Notes under the pieces: model-generated
Seen by the model: the letters and a program-made list of their open reading frames with translations, nothing else
Database searches by the model: none
What the model was told of the DNA's origin: nothing
Translations under genes and position numbers: made by a program
NCBI GenBank assembly: GCA_903896925.1
Contig: CAITZM010000175.1
Span: 62,001-126,000 of the forward strand
Direction of reading: 5' to 3'
Source of the DNA: an uncultured Lentisphaerota bacterium
GTDB lineage: Bacteria > Verrucomicrobiota > Kiritimatiellia > CAIQIC01
Length of the DNA: 64,000 nucleotides
In this document: positions 1 through 15,000 of the stretch, one piece after another
Numbering within the stretch: the stretch's first letter is position 1
How the letters are laid out: every line of letters begins with the position of its first letter

Positions 1-1
1 C

Positions 2-3000
2 GTGAGCGCTGCCCTGCTCGACCTCAATGGGTTTGATCAAACGGTCGCGGGTGTGACGTCCGGCGCGGGCAGCAGCGGAGCCAAGGTGATCGGCAACTCG
101 GCGGGCGCTGGCGCCACCTTCACGGTCAGCAACTCCGACAACTATGTCTTCTTGGGCGGCTTCGGCGGCAATCTGAGCCTGGTCAAGGAGGGACCCGGCC
201 TGCTATCCATCGGCAACAGCGCGCACACGGGCAGCACCCTGATCAACAGCGGCATGTTGCAACTCGGCACCAACGGCGCCTTCGGCTCGCTCGGGCTGGG
301 GCCGGTGACGAATAGCGGCGTGTTGGCCTTCAACCGGTCCGACAGCTACACCGTGTTCAGCTCCATCACGGGCCCGGGTGTCTTGCTGCAGATGGGCAAT
401 GGCGTGACGCTCTTGAGTGGGCAGAACACCTTCACCGGCGGCCTCCTGATCACGAACGGCGAAGCCGGCGCGGTGCTGGACAGCGGCTGGGGTGCGGCAG
501 GCAACCTGATCAGCGTGAGCGGCGGCGCGCTCGCCGTCAATGGCACGACGATCCAGAGCATGGGACCGCACCCTCTGAACGCGGGTACCTTCAACGGCGG
601 AGTGGATGTATTCAGTCCTTATGGGGCCTTCGTCATCGCCACCAACCTGAGCGGCGGCAGCAGCTTGACCAAACTCGGCAAGGGCGTCCTGATCCTGCAG
701 GGTACGAACACCTATAACGGGGGCACGACCGTCAGCAACGGCACACTGCGCCTGCTGGCCGGCGGTGGCGACAACCTGCTGGCCGCGGACGGCGCGCTCA
801 ACCTGGTGGGCGGCACGCTTGATTTGGCGGGCAGCAGCCAGACAACGACCAGCCTGGTGTTGCAAGGCGGTAGCGTGCAGAACGGCAGCCTCACGGTCGC
901 CACCAGCAACCTGGTCCTGTCGGCGGGGATGGCCGCTGCTGCCCTGAACCTGCAGGGGAGCGCTCCGCTGGTCAAGATTGGCAGCGGGTATTTAGCGCTG
1001 CTGGGCAACAACACCTACAGCGGGGCGACCGTGTTGAGCAACGGCACGCTGGCGATTGTCAGCGATGCCAACATCGGCGGTTCGTCCGGCAGCACCATCA
1101 CGTTCGCGGGCGGCATCCTTGGTATCCTCGGCAATGCGCTGCCCAACCTCGACGGACACGACGTCAACTACAACACCTTCAACGGCGGGTTCGATATTGC
1201 CACGCCCGGCGTTGCCTTTACGCTGACCAACGCCATCAGTGACGGCGGCAGCCTCACCAAGGCGGGCCTGGGCACCTTGGTGCTGGCCGTAGCGAACAGC
1301 TATAGCGGGCCGACGATCATCAACGCGGGCACGCTGCAAGTGGACAACGGTGGGGCGACGGGGACGTTGGGCTCGGGCATCGTTACGAACAATGCCAGCC
1401 TGGTGTTCTTCCGGTCGGACAGCTATGGGGTAACCAATAACATCGTGGGCACCGGTGCCACCACGGTGCGCAGCGGCGTGCTGAACTACGGTGTCGGAGG
1501 CATCACGAACGGCCGGCTCTTCGTGGCCGACACGCCGGGCCTGAACGCAACGTTCAACCTGACCAGTGGCGTGGTGCGCATCACCCAGACCGCGAACAAT
1601 CAGTTCATCATTGGCAACGCCCCCAATGCGCTGGGCACCTTCAACATGAGCGGCGGCCTGCTGACGTCTTCCAATGAACTCTGGATCGCCGGTGGCGTGA
1701 GCAACAGCCGGGGCTTCTTCAATCTCACGGGCGGCTCGGTCGTGGTGAGCAACTGGACGGCTGTCGGCCGCGGTGCGGCGAACGGCTCGGTAGGCAACTA
1801 CGGCGAGTTGAACATCAGCGGCGGCGCGTGGAGCAACCAGGCGAATAACGGCATGACCATCGCCTCCTATGGCGGCAATACCGGCCGGGTGACGGTTACG
1901 GGTGGCAGTCTCTACGTCCAGAACGCGCTCTATGTGGGAGAAGGGAATGGCGCCGTGGCCACCGCGCCAGCGGTCGGTATGATGGTGATCGGGGGCGGCA
2001 CCGTTTATGCAGGCAATTCCCTGATGGTGGGGCAGAGCGCCGCCGGGATCGGCGCCCTCATTCAAACCGGCGGCGTTTTGAACGTGGCCGCCGGCGAGTT
2101 CGACATGGGCAATGCCAACGCGCTGAACTATGGCTTCTATATGAACGCGGGCGGCATCGCCTCGAACGCGAACTGGATGCAGGCCGGCCGCGGCGGCATG
2201 GGTGTCATCTATCTGGTCGGTGGCACCAACTTCATCAATGCCAGCAGCCAGGGTCTGTTGGCGGGTATGAGCGGGAGCGGCAGTTCCACCGGTGTGATCT
2301 ACATTGCGGGCGGTACGCTCCGCGACACGGGGCGTCTCGGCGTCGGCTGGGCTGGCAGCAGTCGCGCAGAAGTGACCATCGGAGGCAATTCCTCCGTCAT
2401 CATCGGCAGCGGCGGGGTGGAATTCAACCAGGCCAACACCACGATGTCGTTCTTGAACCTGAACGGCGGCACGCTTTCGACGTTGAATGTCTACAAGAAC
2501 GTGGCTGGCGGCTGGAGTGTGCTCAATCTCAATGGCGGTACGCTCCTGGCTCAGGGCAACCAGACCTTCATGGGGCCGGGCGCCGGTGGCGTGGGTGCAC
2601 TGGATGCTGCCTATGTATATGGTACTGGGGCGCTGATCGATTCCTCCAACTTCAACATCACCATTTCCCAGAACTTGCTGTCCCCGACGGGGCAAGGGGT
2701 GACGAGCATTCCTTGGAGCGGCTCGATGGTGGGTTATGTCGGTGCGCCCTATGTGGCGATCAGCGGCGGCGGCGGCACGGGCGCGACGGCGATAGCCCAG
2801 TTCGACTTCACCAGCGGTTCGGTGACGGGCATCCTGCTCACCAGCGCCGGGGTGGGGTATACGAGCACACCTACCGTGGCGCTGGTCGGTGGCGGTATTG
2901 CCAGCAACTACCTGGGCATAGCTTTCATCGGGGCCAACAACGCCGGAGCGGTGACCAAACAGGGTGGTGGGGCGCTGCTCTTGACGGGCACCAACACCTA

Positions 3001-6000
3001 TGCTGGCGGTTCGGTGATCAACAACGGCCTGCTGGTCTTCGCCTCGACCAACGCGATAGGCAGCGGCTTCGTCACCATCAATAATGGAGGCGCGCTGGGC
3101 GTGACTGGCTCCTATGGCAGTGCGTCGGCCTGGCTTGACAGCGGCAGGATCGCCACGAATTCCACCGGGGCCCTAGCGTTGGGCGCCGCCAACGCCGCCG
3201 AGGATATCAACTTCATGACGGCGGCCGGTGGTGTCTATAGCAATCTGTACGTCGGGGCGCTGTCGCCGGTGCTCTACTCCGGCGCGCTGTCCTTCTACAA
3301 TAATGATTATCGGCTGGGCGGGGGCGGCAGCACGTTGGCGCTAACCAACGATCTGGCCGGCAACACGCTGAACATCGGCCTGCCGGGCACCAGTGTGACC
3401 AACACGGTTGCGCTCAACGGTTTCCTCTCGTTTGTGGGCGGTATCGTGGTGAACAGCAACGCGGTTCTGAGCCTGGCCGGTCCGGCCCTCGGCACCATCA
3501 GCCTCACGAATGCCACCGTGCAGGTGCGTGGCGCGGCGGTGAACAGTCTGGCCCTCAACCCGGCCCTCGCCGGCAGCGTCACGTTCGACATCAACACGGC
3601 GGGCCACACCGTCACGCTGGGCGACAACCTGACAGCGGGTGGCCCCTTCACCAAGGCGGGTTCGGGGGTGTTGGCGCTCGGTGGTGCGAACTCATTCAGC
3701 AGCAATGTGACCGTAGCGGCGGGTGCGCTGCGAATCACCAGCAGCGATGCGCTTAATGGAACGGGCAGCAATGTCACGGTCGCCAGCGGCGCGGCGCTCC
3801 AGTTGCAGGGGGGCATCACCCCCGCGGCGGATGACCTGTTGACGTTGAACGGCGCCGGCGTGGCCAACGACGGCGCGCTGCGCAACATCGCCGGGAGCAA
3901 CACGTGGGCGGGTCCCATCACGCTGGGCAGTGCCTCGCGCGTCAATACGGACGCCGGTCTCCTGACGCTGTCCGGGCGCATCACCAACGGCACGAACCTG
4001 TTGACCGTCGGCGGGGTGGCTAACACGGTGATCAGCGGCCCGATTCTTGGCGGCACAGGCGGCCTGACCAAAGACGGCTCCGGCATCCTCACGCTGACCG
4101 GCAGCAACCTGTACACCGGCACCACGACCATCAGCGCGGGCGGTCTGGTGTTGGACTTCTCGCAGCCCGGCGCACCGCTCAACAACATCATCAACAACAC
4201 CGCCTTGGCGATGGGCTATAACGTGCTGGGCACGAACGCGTCGTTGCTGGTCATCGGGCAGGGGGCGGGCGTCACCACCCAGTCGTTCAACGGCGTGACG
4301 CTCAATCCGGGCAATAACTCCATCGTGGCCAGCAATTTTAATGGCGGCGGCACAACGGTTCTCAGGTTGGGCACGGTCACCCGCGCCACCGGCGGCGGTC
4401 TCCTTGACCTCACTCTGCCGGGCGGCAATGGCAGGATCACCACCACGAGCGCGACCAATACGGTTGGTATTTTTGACGCATGGGTGACGGTCAACAAGCA
4501 GGACTGGGCGGCGTTGAATGGCACGAGCTTCACCGCCTTTACCAACTACACCTTGGTCGATCCGTTCCTCAGGGTTATCCCTAGCCTGAACACGTACGCC
4601 GTCAAGGTGACGAGCGGGGTTGGCGTCACCAACTTCCTGGGGGTGGACCCCACCAGCATCAAGACCCTGTTGGTCAATGATCCGACCAAGAACCATGTCA
4701 TCGTCATGAGCGGTCAAACCCTGCGCATGGGTTCACCCGGTGCCATCATGCTGGCCAGCGGCTCCGGCGGTTTGACCGTGGGTACGAACGTCAACGATGG
4801 TTTTCTCACGGCGGGCAGCGATCTCACGCTGATCAATTATTCCACCAATACGCTCGTCATCAACTCTTCCTACACCAATGGGAGTTCGCTGACGATCAAT
4901 GGTGGTGGGCCGGTTGTTTTCAACGGCATCACTGCCAGCGCGGGTGCGACCTATCTCAATAATGGCGCGGTGAGGTTCAACAACCAGAACACCCTGACCG
5001 GTGCGGTCAATATCCGCGGTGGTACGGTGACCCTGTCCGGCACCAGCTTCAATACGTTGGGTGCGGTGACGCTTCAGGACAGCTCCACGTTGAACCTCAA
5101 CGGGCCGACAACCTTGGGGACGAACAGTATGATCGTGGGTTCGTTGGCAGGTGACCGTGCCACCGTCGTGATCGGCGCCAATGCGACGATGGCCAAGTTG
5201 TTGGTCGGTACTGTCAGCGGCGCGGCGGGCGCGGTCGTCCAGAACAGCGGCGCCGTACTCGCAGGTCCCGGAGTGGGCGGCGTGGATGTTTTAAGCCTGG
5301 GTAACGGCGGCTATGGTTATTACCAGCTGAACGGGGGCACGCTGCTCTCCGGGCAGTTTGCGCCGGGCGGTAGCGCGGCAGGTGGTACTGGCGTTTTCGA
5401 TCAATACGGCGGCGCGACGACGGTCAATGGGCAGTGGTTCATCTTGGGCTGGGGCGGCACGAGCCGGGGCGTGGTGAATCTGTTCAACGGTACGATGTCG
5501 TTCGTCACCAACCAGCAGCCTTTGACGTTGGGCTATACCGGCAACACCAATTTTGGCGCCATCAACCTGCTCGGCAGTTCGGTGGTCTTTGACACGACCG
5601 GTGGCACCAACGGTCTGCCGGTTGAAATGATGAGGACGGCCGGTAATTCGACCAGCGTGATCAACCTCAACAGCGGCACCTTGGAGGCCAATCAGATCAA
5701 GGCCAGCACAGCCGGTCTTTCACTGCTTAACTTCAATGGCGGCACGCTGCAGGTCAACGCCAGTTCGGTGTTCAGCAACACGTTCCTCACCGGTCTGACG
5801 GCGGCGACGATCTATTCCGGCGGAGCGACCCTGGACACGACGAACAACGCCAGCGTGACCATTCCGCAGAACCTCACCGGCCCGACCGGCTTCGGCTTGA
5901 CCGGCATTGCCTTGGCGAACAATGGCGCGGGCTATATCGGCGCGCCGGTGGTGGTGCTCACGGGCGGCAACGGCACGGGCGCCACGGCCATTGCACAGGT

Positions 6001-9000
6001 GGATCTGGGCAGCGGTCAGGTGACCAACCTGCTGATTACCAGCGCGGGTTCCGGCTATCTGCCCACGGATGCGCTGACGGTCCAGCTCCTCGGCGGCGGT
6101 TTCACGCGTGCGGCGACGCCCGGCACCTATCGCTGGGCGGCGAATGTCAACAGCGGCAGCCTGACGGTGAATGGCGGCGGCGTGCTGACGCTGACCGGCA
6201 CCAACTCCTATGGTGGCACCTCGATCGTCAACAGCGGCTCTCTGGTGTTCCAGCCCGCGTTGCTGACGACGAACAAGGTTGGCGGCCTTGGAGGCGAGGG
6301 CGCGGTTGTGCAGAACGGGCCCGGTGTGACCATCCTAGGTGGCGACAGCTCCACCTTCGCCGGGAGTGCGACGATCAATACGGGCACGCTGCAGTTCGCC
6401 ACGCTGAATTCGTTGCCGACCCATGCGCTCGGCGGTGTGCTGGTGACCAACCAAGGCGTGGCCGCCTTGGGTTTCACAGGCATTGAGGGCGCCAAGTCGT
6501 TGACCAATTTCAACACGACCTCGCCGGGTATCATCGCTTTCATGCCTGTCAGTGGCACGGATACGTTCAACTTCGCCGGGGCGGGTCTCTCCAATGCCTT
6601 TTTCGGGGGCCTGACCAGCGCCACGTTCGGCGGGACCTACACTCCCTATAACAATGCCTATCAGTTGACGGGCATCCGGGGCAACGCCCTGACCTTTACC
6701 AACGCCATCGGCGGCAGCAGTTCCGTCAGCATCGGTACGGGCTTCGGCGTCTCCTCCGGTCTGGTTGTGTTCACTGCGGCGAATAACACCTACAGCGGCC
6801 CGACGGTTATAGCTCCCAACAGCACCTTGCAAGCCGGCGCGGCTAATGTGATCGGCAGCCAATCCGCGGTGACGCTCAGCAATGGTGCGGTCTTCAACGT
6901 CGCCGGTTTCAACCAGTCACTCGGCTCGCTGGCCGGTCTCGGCAGCATCATCAACACCAATGCCAAGATGACCTTGACCGTCGGAGATAATGGTGCCAGC
7001 ACCCTGTTCGGCGGCACGATCAGCGGCAGCCAGGATCTGGTCAAGGCGGGCAGCGGCATCTTGAACCTGACGAACAGCAACTTCTACACGGGGTCGACCA
7101 TCGTCAATGGCGGCACGTTGCAACTGGCGCCGGCCCAGACCAACTATGCCGGGTTGTGGGAAACCTATACCAACGTGGCCAGCGTCTGGGCTCCGGTGGG
7201 CATGACCAAGCTGACAACCACCAGCTATCCGCGTTTTGCCGAAACCAACCTCGCCTCCATCGTGGGCACTCCGGCGTGGCCCAGTAACGCGCCACAAAAT
7301 GCCACCATGGGTTACCTCGGCTATGTCTACAACAATGCCGGCTCCAACGCCACGTGGACGTTTGCGGCCAACATAGACGACGGTTCCCAACTCTTGATTG
7401 ATGGCAGGCTGGTGCTGTCGTCCGCTGGCAACGCGACCGTGATGACCAATATCACACTCTCACCGGGGGCGCACTCGATCGACTATCGTATCCAGAATGG
7501 CACGGGCGGCTATGGCACCTACGGCCTCTTCGGCTCCGGTACCGGCATCGGCACCGGCGGCAGCATCGGATTTGGCTATGACCCGCTGGGACGTGGGCAA
7601 GCGGTCGCTGGGAACTACGTCATTCCGGCCGATCCGGGTAACGGCACCTTCTTCACCACGGCAGCCGGTGTGTTGCCCGCCGCCACGCCGCTCTATATCG
7701 CCACTGGCGCCACCGTGGACCTCAACGGCGCCGTCCAGAACATCGCGATGCTCTCCGACTACGCCGGTGGTGGCGGCCTCGTCACCAATACGGCGCTGGC
7801 GGCCAATGCGGTGCTCCAGATCGCCACGCTCGCCGGCAGCAACACTACCTTCAGCGGCAATATCAGCGACGCCTCCGAGTCCAACAACATCAGCCTGTGG
7901 ATCGGCGGTTCGGGCACCCAGGTCTTGGCTGGCACCAACAGCTATCACGGCGGCACGGTCATCTCCGGCGGCGTGCTGCAGTTTGCCCAGACCAGCGCCA
8001 TCTCGCCTTACAGCAACGTGCTGATCAATGCGGGTGGCACGCTCGCCAATGCCGGGGCCTACATCAATGTGAACGACTGGCTCAACAGCGGCAGCATCGC
8101 CAGCAATTCGGCCGGCAGCCTCGCGTTTACGACGGCGGCCAATCTGAGCGAAGCGGTCAACTTGGCGCTGGCGGGCGGCGGCCAGTACAGCAACCTGTAC
8201 CTGGGCGCCATTGGAAACATCACTTTCAACGGCACCGTGATCCCCGCGGCGGGCATCACGCGGCTCGGTGGCGGCGGCGGAAAATTGACCATCGCTAATC
8301 CCCTCGTCTCCGGCAGCGTGGCAATCGGTGGCGGTCTGGGCACGGTCGTGTTGTCCAATACCCTGAACACCTACACCAGCACGGTGCTCAACGCCGGCAT
8401 ATTGCAGGTCACCGCCGATGCCGCGCTGGGCACCGCGACCGCAGGGCAGACGAACATCACCTTCGCTCTGGGCGGTACGCTCCAGGCCGGCGCCCCCACT
8501 GTCGTGCTCGCGGCCACCCGCACCCTGTTGGTGACCAACGGGGTGCTCGGTACGCTCGACAACAACGGCAATTCTTTCACCATCAACGGGAACATTGTGG
8601 GCACCGGCACACTGGTTTCCACCGGCGCGGGCACCAACACGCTCGGCGGCCTGGCGAACACGGTGCAAGGCATCCAGGCGCGCAACGGCACGCTGATCTT
8701 CGCCCCGGGCAGTTCCAACAACATTGCCGGCGGCAACAGCACCAACATCTACGGCTTGCAAGTAGCACCGGTCACGGGTGACCGCGCGATCGTGCGCTTC
8801 AACCCGACCGCCGGCCAGACCAACATCATCCTTGGCACGCTGCGGGTGGGCAACGGCACCAACTCCGCCGGTGTGGTTTATCAGACCAGCGGCTTGGTCC
8901 TGCAAAACGGCGGCAACGCCAATCAGGACTTCGCCATTGGTTCCGGCGGCGGTTACGGCTACTACAAGTTGACGGGCGGCACGGTGGTGGGTAACCAGAT

Positions 9001-12000
9001 GGAGATCAGTTCGGTCAATACGGGCGCCGGCGGCGTCGGCGTCATGGATATCCTGGGTGGCACGGTGTCGCCGCAGCAGTACTTCATGATCGGCCGTTCA
9101 GCCAATGGCATCGGGGTGGTCACCGTGGCCAATGGCGGCGTGCTGAATGGAGCGGTCAATAACACCGCCGGGATCGCCTTCGGCTGGGACGGCAGTGCCA
9201 ACGGCTACGGCGTGCTCAATATTCTGAACGGCGGCCTGGTGAATGCGGGCATTGGTGGCAAGACGCTGGACCTCGGGGCCAATAGCGGGACCAACACCGG
9301 TATTGTCAACCTCAACCTGGGCGGTACGGCCATCGTGTCCCAGATCACCCGCAGCCAGGTGGGGACGGGTATCCTCAACTTCAACGGTGGCCTCCTGATC
9401 GCGAGCAACAACGCGAACGCCACGCTGATCAATAGCAACCTGTCGGGCGCCTACGTCTACCAGGGCGGGTTCAATATCTCCAACAATGTCAACAGCGCCG
9501 TGCTGCAGCCCTTGCTGGCGCCCACGGGGTACGGCGTCTCCGGTATCGGGCTGGCGGATGGTGGCACGAACTATCTTGGCGTGCCGGCGCTCCTGATCAC
9601 GGGCGGCAACGGCACGGGTGCCACGGCCATCGCGCAGATCAATGCGGCGGGCGTGATCACGAACATTCTGGTTACGAACTATGGCGTCGGCTATCTGCCG
9701 GGCGATGTGCTGACCGTCCAGGTGCTGGGCGGCGGTGCAAGCATCAACGGCCTGCCGGGTGTGGTGACTCTGGGCGCGAACGCCAGCGGCGGTCTGGTCA
9801 AGACAGGGCCAGGCATCCTGACGCTGGGCGGCAACAATACCTACACCGATCTCACGACCATTGTCGCCGGCCATCTCCAACTCGGCAGCGGTGGCACCTC
9901 CGGCTCCCTGGCCAACCCGAATGTAGTCTTCTCGAACACGGCGAGCTGGCTGGGCTTCAACCACAGCGACACGATCACCAACAGCCTCGTCTTGCAAACG
10001 CCCAACGGCAAACTTGCGGCCATCGTCCAGAATGGCAGCGGCATGCTGGTGCTGACAAACACCGTGCAGCAATTCAATGCGGCGGCCATCAGCAACGGTC
10101 TGATGTTCTTTGCCTCGGCCGCTGCGGTGCCGACGAATGCGACCGGCCGCAATAGCATCACCCTGGCCACCGGCGGTGGCGTGCTCGTGACGAACCTCTA
10201 CGGCAGCATCAACGGCTGGCTGAACAGCGGGATGATCACCAACATCCCCGGCGGCGGCATGCTGGCGTTGACGACCGGCGTCAACACCGAGAACGTCAAC
10301 TGGGTGGCGGCAAACGGCACCGTCTACAGCAACCAGTACATCGGCGTCGCCCCGGGCCATGTGGCGACCTTCCTGGGCTCGCTGACGCCGGTCGGCACCA
10401 ACTATCTCGTGGGTGGCGGCGGCGGCACCCTGGTCATCGGCAACGTCAACGCGTTCTCGGACGCGAATGCGTTGACCAACCGCAGCGTCGCCTTCGGCGC
10501 GGGTGGCCCGACCGGCGCCGTGTACGTGGTCGGCCCGCAGAACTACACCGGTGGCACGACGCTCACGAACACCATGGTTTCCATCAGCGCGGACAACAAC
10601 CTCGGGTATGGCAATCTCACCATCAATTCGGGTGGCGTGTTGCAGATCATGAATGCGCCGAATTTTGCGACCGTCAAGCAACTGGCGTTCAATGCGAACG
10701 GCACCATCAATCTGGGCCTGGACATCGCAACCGGCTCGACGGCCACGCTGTTCGGTGCGGTCAGCGTCACGGGCAATGGCAGCCAGCAATTTTACAAGTG
10801 GGGCGGCGGCACGCTGATCTTCAACGGCAACAATGTCACGGTCGGGGCTACCGGCCAGCGCTGGGCGTTCTCCGCCGGCACGACCATCGTGGACAGCAAT
10901 GCCGTGGTGAATTCCGCCTCGTCCTTCCAGATCGTCGGCTACAACAATGGCGACAACGCTGCGCTGCTGTTGCGCAACAACGGCGTATACATCACCAGCG
11001 GTAACGGCGCCAACAACCTGATTCTGGCCGACGCCGTCGGCAGCGCGGGCACGATGACTGTGCAGGACAACGCGCAGTTCCTGCAAAACGGGGGCGGCGG
11101 AACGTACATCGGCAACGGCGGCACGGGCATGCTCACGGTGAACGGCGGCAATGTGCTGCTGGGTGCCACGGTCCTAGGTTTCGCCGCCTCGGGTGTAGGC
11201 ACGATCAATGTGAATGGCGGCTCGCTGAGCGTAGGCAACCTGACCATCGGCAACGCCACGGGCGCGTTGGCCACGAACAACCTCAACGGCGGGGTGGAAC
11301 TCATCCGCGGCACCTATATCACGAAGGTCGGCGGCACGGCGGTCTTCAACTTCAACGGCGGCACGCTGCGCGCGGGCAACAACTTCGTCTTCTCGAATTT
11401 GTTCAATGTGGCGACGTTGAACGGCTTCTCCACCCTCGACAGCAGCAACTTCACGGTCACGCTGAATCAGGCCTTCACCGGCACCGGCTCGCTGACGAAG
11501 CAGGGCAGCGGCACGCTGCTGGTCAACAGCCCGAGCAACACCTTTGCGAACATCCAGGACAACGCGGGCCAGATCCAGTTCGCGGCCACGAGCGGGATGA
11601 CGCCAGGCCGGACGCTGACGATCAATGCCGGGGCTGCGGCGGGCTATTCCAGCGCCAATGCGAACGGTCTGGATCAGGGCTTCCTGCTGCGCGTGGCATC
11701 GAACTCGGTGGGCACGGTGGCGCTGGGCAGCAACAGCACCAGCAACCTCGACTTCAGCTTGGCCGGCGCCAACCTGACGAACGTCAGTCTGGGCGCCATC
11801 GGCACGACGCCGTGGACCTACAGCGGCGTACTCACGAATTTCGGCAGCACCTACCGTCTCGGCGGCGGCGGCGGCACGCTGGTGATCACCAACAACCTGA
11901 CGCCGGGCCCGGGCACCAACCTCGTCGCCTTTGGCAACGGCGGCCAAGGCACGTTGATCCTCACCGGAACGAACACGTGGACGAGCACGACCGTCAGCGG

Positions 12001-15000
12001 CGGCGTGGTCCGCTATGGCAGCACGAACGCGATGGGCCTGAACGTCACGGTGGCGTCGGGTGGCGCCATTGCCAATAATGGCGCGCTGGATACGAACCTC
12101 TTCGCTCAGCTCAACACCGGTTCTGCGGGCGCCTTTGTGTTCGTGGCGAACAACACGAACCCTGTGGCCGGCAACATCAATCTGGGCGCTTATCCGAACC
12201 TTAGCATCGGTGCGGCCGGCGGCTCGTGGACCAACGATGGCGCCATCCTGCCCTACGGCACCACCTACCAGCTCGGCGGCGGCGGCGGCACCCTGGTGCT
12301 CACCAACAGCGCGCTGAACGGCGCAGGTACGAATTTGGTCGCGTTCAGCGGCAGCAACGCTGGCACGCTTGTCCTGGCCGGCACGAACACCTTTGACGGC
12401 GGCACGACGATCGGTGCGTTGGGTAACGTCATCGCCACGACCATGGGCTTGGGCACGGGTGCGGCCACCAACAACGGTACGCTGACCTTCAATATGACTT
12501 CGACGGCTGGCGCTACCACGAACGGCGTGTTGCAAAACCTGCTCAGCGGCACGGGCAATCTGGTGCTCAACAACCAGATGCACGCGACTCAGTTGATCAT
12601 CACGAATAGCAACCCGTTCAGCGGTCCGGTCTATATCAACAGCGGCATGCTGTCGCTCTCGAACCAGACCTCGGGCCAGACCTCGTTGGCCAGCACGTCC
12701 ATCAATCTGGGCAACGGTATCTCGAATGCCTGGCTGCGGCTTTATGCCAACCAGCAGCTCAATCCGGCTGCCATCCTGAACGTGACCGGCGGCACCGCCA
12801 ATTCCAAGTTTGAGATGAACGGGTTTACCCAGACCGTGGCCGCCATCAACAGCGCCGGTGCGCTGGCCATCATCCAGAATATGGAAGTTGGCGGCTCGGG
12901 CTCGGGCCTGTTGATCGTTTCCAACGACACGGTGAACAGCCTGTGGGCCGGCTATATGCGCAACATGACCGGCACGCTGGCCTTGAACAAGGCGGGCGCG
13001 GCGCAGCTGACCTTGGTTGGCAATCAGATCGCCTACACCGGGGCGACCGTGGTGAATGGCGGCACTCTGCTGCTGAGCAACACCACGATCTTTGCCAGTC
13101 CCGTGACGGTCAACGGCGGCCAGTTGTTGCTGGCGACTCCGGGCAATACCACGGTGATGAGCCAGATGGTGACCAATAATGCCAACAACGGCCTCGGTTT
13201 CTCCGGCGGCACAACCTTCAGCATTGGCGGCCTCGCGGGCAACGGCAGCATCACGCTTTGGAGCCAGACGGGGGGCGGAGTGACGTTGAATGTCGGCGGC
13301 GGCAATTCGAATACGACCTACAGTGGCTCGCTCGCTGACGTCGGTCCGGGTAATTACTATCAAGGCAACCTGGTCAAGACGGGTTCCGGAACCCTGACGC
13401 TGACCGGCACGAACACCTATCATGGCTACACCCTGCTCAATGCGGGCATCCTGCAGGCCGATGCAGGCCTGGGCCTCTCGCCCTATGCCAACGTGAACTT
13501 CAACGGCGGCAGCCTGGCTTCCGTCCCCGGCTTGATCACCAATGCGGTGGGCCTTGGCGCCGGGCAGTTCAATATCCTCAACGGCGGCTTCAGCGCCGTC
13601 GGCACGCCGACCATCGTGTCGCTCGGTGGCGTGGGCAGTCCGTCGGGCCTGGCTTGGGGTACACCGTCGTTCTCGCCGACGACCTTCATGCTCAACGAAA
13701 CCAACGCCAACAACACGCTGACGCTCCTCAATAACATCGATCTGTTCGGCAACAACGCGGCGGTCGGCGCCAACGCGACCAATCCCAACGCCCTGGCGGT
13801 CATCAGCGGCGTGATCAGCGACAGCCTCGGGACCGGCAGCCTCATCAAGCGCGGCGGCGGAACGCTGGTGCTGGCGGGCGCGAACACGTATACGAACGGC
13901 ACCTTCATCGCGGGCGGCAATTTGGCCATGACCAACGACCTGCTCGGTGTGCCCGGCACTCCGCTGTTCCTCACGAACAACGGCGCCTTCGAGGCCAGCG
14001 GTAACTTCACGCTGAACAATCGCGCCGTGTTGGTGCAGACCGGCGGCGGCAAGATTAATGTGGATGCCGGGCTCACGTTGACCATCACGAACAATATTCT
14101 GGCGGCCGGTGGCGCGCTGACCAAGGTCGGCTCGGGCACGCTGCTGCTCACGGCAGGCCCGACGCGGAGCCAGCTGACCAATGGTCTCAATGCGAACGCG
14201 GGCGTGCTGCTGATGACCAACAACAATCTGTGGCTCAACAACAGCGCCGCCAACATTGGGCAGAATGTCGGCGATGCCGGCACGGTGATCTTGGGCGATA
14301 ATGCGGTCTGGGCCTCGACCAACATGCCTAATGGAACCGGTGGCCCCATTCTCGCCGTGGGCAATGCCGGTCGGGGTACGCTGATTATCCAAGGCAATGC
14401 CAACATTACCAACCGGCTTTACGTCGGCAACGCGGCGGGCAGCGCCGGCGCGGTCTATCAGCGCAGCGGCACCTCGGTCTGGTGGAACGGCACCGCGTCC
14501 GACGGCAAGATGGGCGTCAACGGGTATGGCTATTACGAGCTGGCTGGCGGCTCGATGATGCAGGCGGGTTTCTCCCAGATCGGCGCCAACCTGACCGGTG
14601 TCGGCGTGGTGGCTCAACTGGGCGGCAGCTTCGTCCAGCAGACGACCCTCGGTGGGCAGCTGGCCCTCAGTCGTGGCGGCGTTGGCGTCTATAACCTGCT
14701 CGGCGGCACCTTCGTTTCTTCGAATACGGTGAACCTGGGTGAAGCCAGCGATAACGCTTTGACGAACGGCGTGGCCATCTTCAACATGCTGGGCGGCTCG
14801 GCGCGGGTCGTTGGCAACATGAGCATGGCCAATCGCACCAATATGACCATGGCTGCGATCAACCTGGACGGCGGAGTGCTGACGGTCAACCAGATCCAGC
14901 GCGGCGTGACCTCCAATTCGCCGACGTTCGTCAACTTCAACGGCGGCACGCTGCAGGCGCGCCAGAACGGCGCCTTGTTCGGCACCGGCACCGCCGCGCC